Source: JAXMAF01 sp046350555
GTDB lineage: Bacteria; Planctomycetota; Phycisphaerae; Phycisphaerales; SM1A02
NCBI GenBank assembly: GCA_046350555.1
Contig: JAXMAF010000007.1
Location: forward strand, 1 to 64,000
Length of the DNA stretch: 64,000 nucleotides
Reading direction: 5' to 3'
Numbering within the stretch: the first letter of the stretch is position 1; every line of letters begins with the position of its first letter. The notes under the pieces were generated by a model that was not told the origin of the DNA, searched no databases, and was given only the letters and a program-made list of their open reading frames with translations. Shown piece after piece: positions 8,919 through 17,373 of the stretch. A program made the position numbers and the translations under genes.

Positions 8919-9944
8919 CTATCTCCAGTCCACGACGATCTTGCCGAACTGCTCGCCGGCCTCGAGGCGCGCATACGCCCGGGCGGCGTCGGCGGGCTTG
9001 AAGACCGCGTCCACGACGGGCCTCAGCAGTCCGCGCCGGAAGAGCGCGACGACCTCGCGGAACTCCTGCATGTCGCCCATCGTCGAGCCGATCACGGTGA
9101 GCTGGTTCCAGAAGATCCGCGCCAGGTCGGTCGTCGCGTCGGATCCGCTCGTGCAGCCGCAGGTGACGAGGACGCCGCGCCTGGCCAGCGACTTGATGCA
9201 CGCCAGGTGGATCGCCTTGCCCACGGAGTCGGCGACGACGTCGACGCCGCGCTTGCCCGTCAGCGAGCGCACCTCGCGCGACCAGTCCTGCCCCGTGTCG
9301 AGCACGCCGTGATCGGCGCCAAGCGCCTTCGCCCGCTCGAGCTTCGCGGCGCTGCGGCTGGTCACGATCGTCCGGCATCCCAGGTGCCTCGCGATGGCCA
9401 GCGCCGCGAGCGCCACCCCGCCGCCGATTCCGGTGACGAGGACGCTCTGCCCCGCGCGCAGCCGCGCCTGCACGACGAGCATGCGCCACGCGGTCAGGTG
9501 CGTGAGCCCGAACGCGACCGCGAGCAGCGGATCGGCGTCGCCGATGTCGACCACGTTCGTGGCCGGCGCGACGAAGCGCTGCGCGAGGCATCCATCGACG
9601 TGCTCGCCGATCATGACGATGTCCGCCGGCGCCGGATCGCGTCCGGGCGCCACGGGCTCGGGAACGGGGCACGCCGCGTTGAGCAGCACGCGCCGGCCGA
9701 TCCACGCGCCGTCGACCCCTTCGCCGACCTCCTCGACGATGCCCGCCATCCGCCGCCGATGCGCGGATACACGAGGTCGAAGCCGGAAGGCCCTTCCCAC
9801 CCAGAGGTCGAGATGGCCGAGCCGCCGCGGCCTTCGGTCCGGACGGTACACCCTCGCCGGGACGCGGTTCGCGATGGTCGTCCACGAGCCGGATCGCCCG
9901 CTGTGCCACGGCAACCCCTCGCGGACGATGACGATGGCGTGCAT
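8919..9944 (-). CDS. Zinc-binding-type alcohol dehydrogenase/quinone reductase family protein, N-terminus frame-scrambled
   Basis: 341 residues by the open frame from the ATG at 9944. The MDR-family Rossmann domain is clear: LRAGQSVLVTGIGGGVALAA, then TSRSAAKLERAKALGADHGV, GVDVVADSVG and EAGEQFGKIVVDW at the end. The N-terminus starts well (MHAIVIVREGLPWHSG), but residues about 17-66 are out of frame. The expected AIRLVDDHREPRPGEGV occurs in a second frame, GHLDLWVG in the original frame and another short piece elsewhere, before RMAGIVEEVGEG resumes. The indels cancel overall, so the frame stays open. This pattern suggests consensus errors at 9760-9900. Substrate unknown. Confidence 0.75.
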   Translation of the reverse strand: MHAIVIVREGLPWHSGRSGSWTTIANRVPARVYRPDRRPRRLGHLDLWVGRAFRLRPRVSAHRRRMAGIVEEVGEGVDGAWIGRRVLLNAACPVPEPVAPGRDPAPADIVMIGEHVDGCLAQRFVAPATNVVDIGDADPLLAVAFGLTHLTAWRMLVVQARLRAGQSVLVTGIGGGVALAALAIARHLGCRTIVTSRSAAKLERAKALGADHGVLDTGQDWSREVRSLTGKRGVDVVADSVGKAIHLACIKSLARRGVLVTCGCTSGSDATTDLARIFWNQLTVIGSTMGDMQEFREVVALFRRGLLRPVVDAVFKPADAARAYARLEAGEQFGKIVVDWR

Positions 9945-10192
9945 AGCCAGAGGAATAGGGCGCGCGGGCACACCGAACCTACGTTCCTGAAGAGCGGCCG
10001 CGCCGCGCGTGTTCTCCTCCTGCGGCCTCGCCGTCCACCCCATGACTCCCCATCGCATCCTCGGCCGTCGTCGCGCTTGCCGCCTCCCTCGTCGCGCCCG
10101 CGGTCTGCGCTCAACAGCCACCGTCGACCGGCCCCGGCGCCGGGTACGCCTGCACAGCCCGCGGGGGCGGGGCGCCCAGCTGATCGGGCGCC

Positions 10193-11176
10193 ATGAAGAT
10201 CCCCGCGACCCGGAAGGGCGCCTCGGGTCCGGTGCGCGTCGGACCGGTGATGCTGGACCCCAAGGACGTCGATTTCGGCATCGTCGAGCCCAACACCGTC
10301 GTGAAGACCGAGGTCAAGATCACGAACATGACCGACAAGCCGCTCAGGATCGTGCGGTCGGTGCCGAGCTGCCAATGCACGACCGTCGAGATGGCGGGAA
10401 CGGTCATTGCGCCGGGCGCCACGGTGCCGATGCCGATGTCGATGAAGACATCGAAGTCCACGGGAATCAAGGCCGCGGGCGTGACCCTCGTCTTCGAGGG
10501 CTACCAGCAGCCGGTGGAACTGAGCATCCGCTCGGAGGTGGCGTATGCGGTGCGCGCGGTGCCGCCCTTCATCGACGTGCAGCAGGCGCCGCACGATCCG
10601 CAGAACAAGCCGCTTCCGCCGCAGCCGCTGAAGGGAACGTTCACGCTCGAGAGCATCGACGGCAAGCCGTTCCGGGTGACCGGCGTCCACGGCAAGCCGC
10701 CCGTCTTCGTCGACTTCGATCCGGCCCGGGACCAGCCTCGCCCGAAGTACCTGGTCGCGTACGACTTCACGTCGACGCCGCCCGCGCAGGTTCCCTGCTA
10801 CCTGATCGTCGAGACCGACCGCCCCGACTGCCCGGTGATGGACATCCGCGTGCGCCACGAGAACACGCGCATCGTGCCGACGTTCAAGATCGCCGAGTTC
10901 CGAAGCTCGTTCGGCCGCGTCGAGGCGGGCGCCAAGGGCGAGTTCGACCTCGAGGTGAAGGACCTCGACGAGGTGCGCATCGCGTCGGTGCAGTCCAGGG
11001 ACCCGGCCCAGGCGGAGGTGCGCCTGACGAGCCAGAAGCCCGATGGCAAGAACGTCCTCTGCACCTTCGAGCTGACCCCGGCGCCGGGACGGACGGGGAT
11101 GCTCTACTTCCCGGTGACCCTGACCACGACCGACGGACGCAAGACCGACCTGCTCGTCTTCGGGCGCGTCGGATGA
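10193..11176 (+). CDS. DUF1573 domain-containing exported protein (signal peptide frame-disrupted)
   Basis: 327 residues in the intact frame. The DUF1573 signature begins at DPKDVDFGIVEPNTVVKTEV and continues TDKPLRIVRSVPSCQCTTVE, with the Cys pair CQC, an Ig-like ASH-type fold common in planctomycete periplasmic proteins. A second half, FGRVEAGAKGEFDLEVKDL, repeats the same fold. The true start is probably ATG 10042 (MTPHRIL), since bases 10067-10130 encode a typical signal peptide, VVALAASLVAPAVCAQ. The frame is broken at about 10061, 10145 and 10190. Function unknown; probably an extracytoplasmic structural or assembly protein. Confidence 0.8.
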   Translation: MKIPATRKGASGPVRVGPVMLDPKDVDFGIVEPNTVVKTEVKITNMTDKPLRIVRSVPSCQCTTVEMAGTVIAPGATVPMPMSMKTSKSTGIKAAGVTLVFEGYQQPVELSIRSEVAYAVRAVPPFIDVQQAPHDPQNKPLPPQPLKGTFTLESIDGKPFRVTGVHGKPPVFVDFDPARDQPRPKYLVAYDFTSTPPAQVPCYLIVETDRPDCPVMDIRVRHENTRIVPTFKIAEFRSSFGRVEAGAKGEFDLEVKDLDEVRIASVQSRDPAQAEVRLTSQKPDGKNVLCTFELTPAPGRTGMLYFPVTLTTTDGRKTDLLVFGRVG

Positions 11177-11232
11177 CGCGGGCGATCCGCCGCCTCCGCG
11201 GCCTTCGCGCGGCCCGTTGAATACGATCCCGC

Positions 11233-12471
11233 GTGCTGATCCGCAACGCGCGAATCCTCACGCTCGCGCCGGCGCGGGAGTACGAGGGCGCACGGCGCGG
11301 CCGGGCCCTTCGCGACCTGGGCGTCATCGATCGCGGAAGCGTGCGCGTCGACGGCGACCGCATCGTCGACGTGCGAGCCGGCGACCTGGCGGCGCTGCCC
11401 GGCGAATCGGTCTTCGAGGCCGAGGGGCGCGTGCTCATGCCCGCGTTCGTCGACTGCCACACGCACGCCTGCTGGGCGGGGCACCGGCTGGACGAATTCG
11501 AGATGCGCCTCGCCGGCGCGTCGTACCTCCAGATCCTGAAGGCGGGCGGTGGCATCATGTCGACCGTGCGCGCCGTGCGCGCCGCGAGCGAGGAGACGCT
11601 CACCGCGCTGCTCGCCGAGCGGCTCGAGCGGATGGCCCGGCTCGGCACGGGAACGGTCGAGGTCAAGTCCGGCTACGGGCTGACGCCGCCGGACGAGCTC
11701 AAGATGCTCCGCGCCATCCGCGCCGCCGCGGCCGAGACGCCGCAGATCATCACGCCGACCTTCCTCGGCGCGCACGCGATCGATCCCGACCAGCCCCACT
11801 TCGTCGAGACGACGATCAACGAGACGCTTCCCGCGGTGGCCCAGGAGTTCCCGGGAATCGCCTGCGACGCCTTCTGCGAGGACGGCGCGTGGTCGCTCGC
11901 CGACACGCGCCGCCTCTTCGAGAACGCCGTCGACCTTGGCTGCCGCATCCGCGTGCACGCCGACCAGTTCAACTCGCTCGGCATGACCCGCCTCGCGGTG
12001 GAGATGGGCGCCCTGAGCGTGGACCATCTCGAGGCCCTGACGCCGACCGACCTGCAACACCTGGCCCGCAGCGAGACGATCGGCGTGCTGCTGCCGTGCG
12101 CCGGGTTCAACCTCGACGACCGCTACGCGCCGGCCCGCGACCTCGTCGACGCCGGTGGCGCCGTCGCCCTGGCGACGAACTGGAACCCCGGATCCGCGCC
12201 ATCGCCGGCGATGCCGTTCACGATCGCCCTCGCGGCGCGCAAGCTTCGCCTGTCGCCCGCCGAGGCGATCACCGCCGCGACGTGGAACGCCGCATGCGTG
12301 CTCGGCCTGCACGACGAGATCGGGTCGATCGAACCGGGGAAGCGCGCCGATCTCCAGCTCCTCGACATCCGCGACGAGCGCGAGCTGGCGTTCGAGATCG
12401 CCGGTCCGGGTCCGGTCATCGTGCTGATCGGCGGGTGCATCCCGACGGGCGGCGAATGGCGCATCGAGTAG
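11233..12471 (+). CDS. hutI: Imidazolonepropionase
   Basis: 412 residues from a GTG start. It hydrolyses 4-imidazolone-5-propionate to N-formimino-L-glutamate in histidine degradation. It is an amidohydrolase with metal motif FVDCHTHACWAGHR (His76, His78), LKAGGGIMSTVRAVR, EVKSGYGLTPPDELKML, IRVHADQFNSLG and ALSVDHLEALT, and the late Asp region ALATNWNPGSAP. These are all HutI marks. No other hut gene is in the window, so the pathway genes are scattered. It is followed by methionine aminopeptidase after 74 bases. Confidence 0.95.
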   Translation: MLIRNARILTLAPAREYEGARRGRALRDLGVIDRGSVRVDGDRIVDVRAGDLAALPGESVFEAEGRVLMPAFVDCHTHACWAGHRLDEFEMRLAGASYLQILKAGGGIMSTVRAVRAASEETLTALLAERLERMARLGTGTVEVKSGYGLTPPDELKMLRAIRAAAAETPQIITPTFLGAHAIDPDQPHFVETTINETLPAVAQEFPGIACDAFCEDGAWSLADTRRLFENAVDLGCRIRVHADQFNSLGMTRLAVEMGALSVDHLEALTPTDLQHLARSETIGVLLPCAGFNLDDRYAPARDLVDAGGAVALATNWNPGSAPSPAMPFTIALAARKLRLSPAEAITAATWNAACVLGLHDEIGSIEPGKRADLQLLDIRDERELAFEIAGPGPVIVLIGGCIPTGGEWRIE

Positions 12472-12545
12472 CGGGCGGCCGCGGGCGACGATTCGGCCAC
12501 GGTGCCCACGTCCGTCGCCCCCTCGACCGTACACTCCCGCCCGCC

Positions 12546-13358
12546 ATGCTCCTCACCGCGCAGCGCGACATCGAACTGGCCGAGGCGGCCGCGGCATGCG
12601 TCGTCGAGACGCATCGGCGGCTCGTCGGCCACCTTCGCGCCGGACTCACCCTTCCCGAGGTCGACGGATTCGTCGCCCGGACGCTGGACGACCTCGGCTG
12701 CACGAGCGCGTTCCTGCACTATCGGGTGCGCGGAACGCCTCCGTATCCGAGTCACGCCTGCCTCTCGCTCAACGACTGCGTGGTGCACGGCACGCACACC
12801 ATGACGCGCAAGCCGCTCGCGCGGGGCGACCTCCTCAAGATCGACATCGGCGTGAAGCGCCAGGGATTCATCGGCGACGCGGCGTGGACCTACGCCATCG
12901 GTCACGCCGACGACGTGATGAAGGCGCTCATGGCGTGCGGACGCGAGTCGCTCCGCCGCGGCATCGCCGCGATGCAGCCGGGACGGCCGCTCAACGACTG
13001 GGCCCGCGCGGTGCAGGGCTTCGTCGAGCGCGAGAAGCGGTTCTGTCTCGTCCGCGGCCTCGGCGGACACGGCTACGGCAGGACGCTGCACGCCCCGCCG
13101 TTCATCTCCAACGTCGAGCCGAGCTATCCCGGCGAGTGGCCCGACGCGACCAGGCGCTTCGCGCCGGGCATGCTGCTCGCGGTCGAGCCCATGATCGCGC
13201 TCTCGTCGAGCGAGATCCGCGGCGAGCGCGGGCGGTGGCCGATCTTCACGGCGGACGGCTCGCTGAGCGTCCACTACGAGGCCGACGTGCTCATCACGCC
13301 GGACGGCCCGCGCAACCTGACCGCGGCGCTCGACGAGCTTCCCGAGGTGGTCGGATGA
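12546..13358 (+). CDS. map: Methionine aminopeptidase, type I
   Basis: 270 residues; removes the initiator Met from nascent proteins. The pita-bread metalloprotease ligands are visible: Asp pair in KIDIGVKRQGFIGDAAWT, His in GLGGHGYGRTLHAPPFISN, Glu in AVEPMIAL and Glu in VHYEADVLITPDGPRNL. LNDCVVHGTH holds the substrate His. The start at 12546 follows a short intergenic gap. The stop overlaps the SerA start codon as ATGA (13355-13358), indicating coupled translation. No N-terminal zinc-finger extension is present. Confidence 0.95.
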   Translation: MLLTAQRDIELAEAAAACVVETHRRLVGHLRAGLTLPEVDGFVARTLDDLGCTSAFLHYRVRGTPPYPSHACLSLNDCVVHGTHTMTRKPLARGDLLKIDIGVKRQGFIGDAAWTYAIGHADDVMKALMACGRESLRRGIAAMQPGRPLNDWARAVQGFVEREKRFCLVRGLGGHGYGRTLHAPPFISNVEPSYPGEWPDATRRFAPGMLLAVEPMIALSSSEIRGERGRWPIFTADGSLSVHYEADVLITPDGPRNLTAALDELPEVVG

Positions 13359-14565
13359 ACGCGCCCCATGCGATCCTGCTGGAAAACGTGCACCCCGCGG
13401 CGGAGGAGGTCCTCGTGCCGCTGGAGCGGCACCTGGTCGAGCGCTACAAGCACGCGATGTCGCGCGACGACCCCGCGCCGCCGTGCGGCGCGCCGACCTG
13501 CTGGGCATCCGCTCGAAGAGCCGGCTCGACCGCGGACTGCTGGAGGAGACCGACCGCCTGCTGGCGATCGGCTGCTTCTGCATCGGCACCGACCAGGTCG
13601 ACCTTCCCGCGGCGCGGTCGCGCGGGATTGCGGTCTTCAACGCGCCCTTCTCGAACACGCGCAGCGTCGCCGAGCTGACCATCGCCGAGATCGTGGCGCT
13701 CTCGCGGCGGCTCGGCGACAAGAGCGCCGCCCTGCACGCCGGCCGCTGGGACAAGTCGGCGACCGGGGCGCACGAGGTGCGCGGCCGCACGCTGGGGATC
13801 GTGGGCTACGGCCACATCGGCTCGCAGGTCTCGGTCCTCGCCGAGTCGATGGGCCTGCGCGTGATCTACTTCGACACCGCGTCGAAGCTGCCGATGGGCA
13901 ACGCCCAGCCGGTGCCGACGCTCGACGCGCTCCTCGAGCGAAGCGACGTCGTCTCGCTGCACGTGCCGGCGACGCCTTCGACCGAGCGGATGATCGGTGC
14001 GGCGCAGCTCGCCCGGATGAAGCCCGGCGCGATGCTCATCAACAACGCCCGCGGAAGCGTGGTCGACGTGCCGGCGCTCGCGGATGCGCTGCGGCGCGGC
14101 GCCGTCGGCGGCGCGGCCGTCGACGTCTTCCCGTCGGAGCCCGAGGAGTCGACCGGCGCCTTCGCCTGCGAGCTGGTGGGTCTTCCCAACGTGATCCTGA
14201 CGCCGCACATCGGCGGCAGCACCGAGGAGGCGCAGGAGAACATCGCCCGCGACGTGAGCGCGAAGCTTGCGCGCTTCGTGCGCAACGGCTCGACGACCTC
14301 GTCGGTCAACGTGCCCGAGGTGGACCTGCCGTCGCCGCGCGAGAACCAGCACCGCATCCTCCACTTCCACCACAACGTGCCCGGCGTGCTGGGCCGCATG
14401 CACACGATGCTGGCGGAGCTGGGGGTGAACATCAACGCCGAGTACCTGCAAAGCAGCGGCGAGCTGAGCTACGTGATCCTCGACATCGACCCGATGGCCG
14501 ACGAGGCGGTGAAGGAAGGGATGCGTCGCGTGCCCGAGACGATCCGCGTGCGGACGCTGTGGTGA
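13355..14565 (+). CDS. serA: D-3-phosphoglycerate dehydrogenase with ACT domain, one frame change near codon 40
   Basis: First enzyme of serine synthesis. The start ATG overlaps the map stop (ATGA). The first ~38 codons (MNAPHAILLENVHPAAEEVL...RYKHAMSRDD) are in one frame; the rest, from RRADLLGIRSKSRLDRGLLE onward, is in another, open from 13483. The junction lies at about 13468-13483 in a C/G-rich run. After it come the NAD fold VRGRTLGIVGYGHIGSQVSV, NNARGSVVDVPALADAL, the catalytic His in ILTPHIGGSTEEAQENI and a C-terminal ACT domain (HRILHFHHNVPGVLGRMHTM). Total about 400 residues, the E. coli SerA size. The break is probably a one-base consensus error. Confidence 0.88.
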
Positions 14566-14574
14566 GGCGGGAGC

Positions 14575-14636
14575 GCCGATCAGCCGATCAGCCGATCAGC
14601 CGATCATGGGTCGGGGGTCGGGGGTCGGGGGTCGGG
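14575..14636 (+). repeat. Octamer tandem repeat followed by G-run repeat (possible G-quadruplex)
   Basis: Just after serA the octamer GCCGATCA is repeated about four times (14575-14606), giving four evenly spaced GATC sites. Then GGGTC-type units repeat (14608-14636) with five runs of three or more G separated by TC, which fits the G-quadruplex pattern. A GC hairpin (CCCCGGGG type) follows near 14637-14662. Confidence 0.75.
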
Positions 14637-14851
14637 CCCCGGGGGGCATCGGTCCCCGGGGATCGGGGACTCGGTCTCGACGTCCGGGATCCAGCGCGCC
14701 ATGCATGCCCGCGCGGTTCGGCAGCGGAATCCACCGGCGAACCTCGGCCCCGCGGATCGGTACGCAATGGACGGCGACGACACCCATCCGTAGGCTTCCG
14801 CCACGCCTGACCGGCCGGCCTCGCACCGCAGCCTCGAACGACCACCTTCCC

Positions 14852-16993
14852 ATGCTTCCACTGCTTCTCGCCGCCACGCTCGCCCTCGCCTCGACCGCCG
14901 CCGGCCCGCCTCCCACCGAGGCGGACCCGGTCACCGAGACGATCCACGGCGAGACGATCGTCGATCCCTTCCGCTGGCTCGAGTCGCTCGAGAAGGACTC
15001 CGAGAAGGTCAAGGCGTGGACCACCGCGCAGCTCGACTACACGCGCTCGGTGCTCGACGGGCTGCCGTGCCGGAAGCAGGTCGAGGCGCAGTTGGCGAAG
15101 CTCATGACCGTGGGATCGGTCGGCGCACCGATCACGCGCGGCAACCGCTACTTCTACACGAAGCGCGAGGGCACGCAGAACCAGCCCGTGCTCTACCTGC
15201 GCGAGGGCTTCGACGGGGACGCCAACGTGCTGCTCGACGTGAACGCCCTCGACGACAAGGGTCTCTACGCGCTGGACTGGTGGACGCCCAGCGAGGACGG
15301 TTCGCTCGTCGCCTTCGGATTGAGCTACGCGGGCAGCGAGATGACGACGCTGCACGTCATGCGCGTCGACGGCGGCCGGTGGCTCTCCGACGAGATTCCC
15401 GGCAAGTGCACCTTCGGCGGCTGGCTTCCCGACGCCTCCGGATTCCTCTATTCGCAGCTCGAGGATCCGGCCAACGCCTACTCGCGCCGCGTGCGCTTCC
15501 ACAGGCTCGGCGAGCACCATCGGCAGGATCCGGTCATCCTGACGCAGCAGGCGCCGAGCCGCGTGCCGTTCGGATCGCTCTCGCGCGACGGACGCTGGAT
15601 GTTCCTCGGCATCAGCGACGGCTGGAGCCGCAACGACCTCTACGTCGTCGACGTGCCCGCGTGGCGCCGCACCGGCGAGATCGTCAAGGTGGCGATCGCC
15701 GAGGGACTCGACGGACGGTTCGAGCCCGGCGCCGTGGTGGGCAACACCGCGTACGTGCTCACGACCTTCGAGGCGCCCAACGCCAAGGCGATCGCGGTCG
15801 ACCTGGCGGCGCCCGCCGCCAGCGTCGCCGGCGCCGCCGGGAAGGCCGAGCCGAAGCTGGGCCGGGACACCTGGCGCGACTTCATCAAGGAGCGCAAGGA
15901 CGCCGTCCTCCAGTCGGTCGAGCATGCCCGCGGCTTCATCGTCGCGACGTACGAGAAGGACGCCTGCTCGCGGATCGAGAAGTTCCGCCTCGACGGCGCG
16001 CCGGCGGGCGACATCAAGCTGCCCGGGCTGGGCACCGCGTCGATCGCGACCGACGACGACCGCACCGAGGCGTTCGTCTCGTACACGAGCTTCAACGAGC
16101 CGGCGAGCATCTACCGCGTCGACGTCGCGACGGGCGAGCGCAACCTCTGGGCGCGGCCGGACGTCCCGGTCGACCCGAGCAGCGTCGAGGTCGAGCAGGC
16201 GTGGTGCACGTCGCGCGACGGAACCAAGGTGCCGATGTTCATCGTGCACAAGAAGGGGCTCCAGCGCAACGGCGACAATCCCACGCTCGTCTACGGCTAC
16301 GGCGGCTTCAACCAGTCGATGACGCCCAATTTCCGCGCCGAGCGGTTCGTCTGGTTCGACGCCGGCGGCGTGTACGTCCAGGTCAACCTGCGCGGTGGCG
16401 GCGAGTACGGCGAGCAGTGGCACCAGGCCGGGATGCTCGACCGCAAGCAGAACGTCTTCGACGACCTCTATGCGGCGACCGAGCAGCTCGTGAAGGACGG
16501 CTGGACGAAGCCCGAGCGGCTCGCGGTCCTCGGCGGAAGCAACGGCGGACTGCTCACCGGCGCGGCCGCGACGCAGCGGCCCGATCTTTACGCCGCGGTG
16601 GTCTGCGCGGTCCCGCTGCTGGACATGCTCCGCTACCAGCAATTCCTGATGGCCAAGTTCTGGGTGCCCGAGTACGGATCCGCCGAGAACGCCGAGCAGT
16701 TCAAGTGGCTGCGCGCGTACTCGCCCTACCACAACGTGAAGAAGGGCCAGCGGTATCCGGCCATCCTCTTCACCGCGGGCGAGAACGACAGCCGCGTCCA
16801 TCCGCTGCACGCGCGGAAGATGACCGCCCTGATGCAGGCGAGCGCCGCCAACGACTTCGCCCAGCATCCGATCCTGCTCTGGGTCGATCGCGAGGGCGGA
16901 CACGGGCAGGGCAAGCCGCTCGCGCTCCGCGTGCGCGACGCGGCCGACCAATACTGCTTCCTGATGTGGCAGACGGGCTGCTGCAAGCCGTGA
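14852..16993 (+). CDS. Prolyl oligopeptidase family serine peptidase (S9A), exported
   Basis: 713 residues from the ATG at 14852, which gives a signal peptide (MLPLLLAATLALASTAAG). It is followed by the S9A opening HGETIVDPFRWLESLEKDSEKVKAWTTAQ, an N-terminal seven-blade propeller, and the C-terminal hydrolase. Catalytic triad: Ser563 in LGGSNGGLL, Asp646 in GENDSRVHP, His684 in EGGHGQG. RFVWFDAGGVYVQVNLRGGG and YGYGGFN are typical POP segments. Cleaves short peptides after proline, here probably outside the cytoplasm. A small membrane protein follows 7 bases after the stop. Confidence 0.93.
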   Translation: MLPLLLAATLALASTAAGPPPTEADPVTETIHGETIVDPFRWLESLEKDSEKVKAWTTAQLDYTRSVLDGLPCRKQVEAQLAKLMTVGSVGAPITRGNRYFYTKREGTQNQPVLYLREGFDGDANVLLDVNALDDKGLYALDWWTPSEDGSLVAFGLSYAGSEMTTLHVMRVDGGRWLSDEIPGKCTFGGWLPDASGFLYSQLEDPANAYSRRVRFHRLGEHHRQDPVILTQQAPSRVPFGSLSRDGRWMFLGISDGWSRNDLYVVDVPAWRRTGEIVKVAIAEGLDGRFEPGAVVGNTAYVLTTFEAPNAKAIAVDLAAPAASVAGAAGKAEPKLGRDTWRDFIKERKDAVLQSVEHARGFIVATYEKDACSRIEKFRLDGAPAGDIKLPGLGTASIATDDDRTEAFVSYTSFNEPASIYRVDVATGERNLWARPDVPVDPSSVEVEQAWCTSRDGTKVPMFIVHKKGLQRNGDNPTLVYGYGGFNQSMTPNFRAERFVWFDAGGVYVQVNLRGGGEYGEQWHQAGMLDRKQNVFDDLYAATEQLVKDGWTKPERLAVLGGSNGGLLTGAAATQRPDLYAAVVCAVPLLDMLRYQQFLMAKFWVPEYGSAENAEQFKWLRAYSPYHNVKKGQRYPAILFTAGENDSRVHPLHARKMTALMQASAANDFAQHPILLWVDREGGHGQGKPLALRVRDAADQYCFLMWQTGCCKP

Positions 16994-17000
16994 GTCGCTC

Positions 17001-17201
17001 GTGGCCCCGCGGCGAACATCCTCGAGACGTCTGCTCGCCGCGGCGTGCCACGTCGTCGCCGCGCTGGTGCTGCTGGCGCCGATCGCCGTGGCGATCCTCG
17101 TCGAGGACAAGACGCACGCCGCGATCGCCGCGGTGATCGCGGTGCTGAGCTTCCGGTTCCTCGCGGGCGAGCTCGCGCCCTGGCTCGACGGCGAGGGGTG
17201 A
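17001..17201 (+). CDS. Small two-helix membrane protein, hypothetical
   Basis: 66 residues from a GTG 7 bases after the prolyl oligopeptidase stop. A basic N-terminus (MAPRRTSSRRL) precedes a hydrophobic segment LAAACHVVAALVLLAPIAVA, a short charged loop VEDKTH, then a second segment AAIAAVIAVLSFRFLAGEL. Composition and position suggest a real small membrane protein co-transcribed with the peptidase. No family recognised, and no strong ribosome site precedes the GTG. Confidence 0.5.
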   Translation: MAPRRTSSRRLLAAACHVVAALVLLAPIAVAILVEDKTHAAIAAVIAVLSFRFLAGELAPWLDGEG

Positions 17202-17373
17202 TGCCGGCTTGAGCGCTGCCGCGGGCGCGCGCTCGCTGCGGGACGACGGGACCGCTGCACGGTCGTCGAGCGCGGCGAGCACGCCGGACCGGCCTGGATC
17301 CGCATGATCGGCATGATCCGCATGGATCCGCCGCGGCGCCGGTCCGGGGCCGCGCGGCGATGAACGACCGCCC

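Noticed and set aside
14588..17323. 911-codon minus-strand frame
   Set aside because: Antisense to the prolyl oligopeptidase, which has signal peptide and catalytic triad; shadow of high-GC codon usage.
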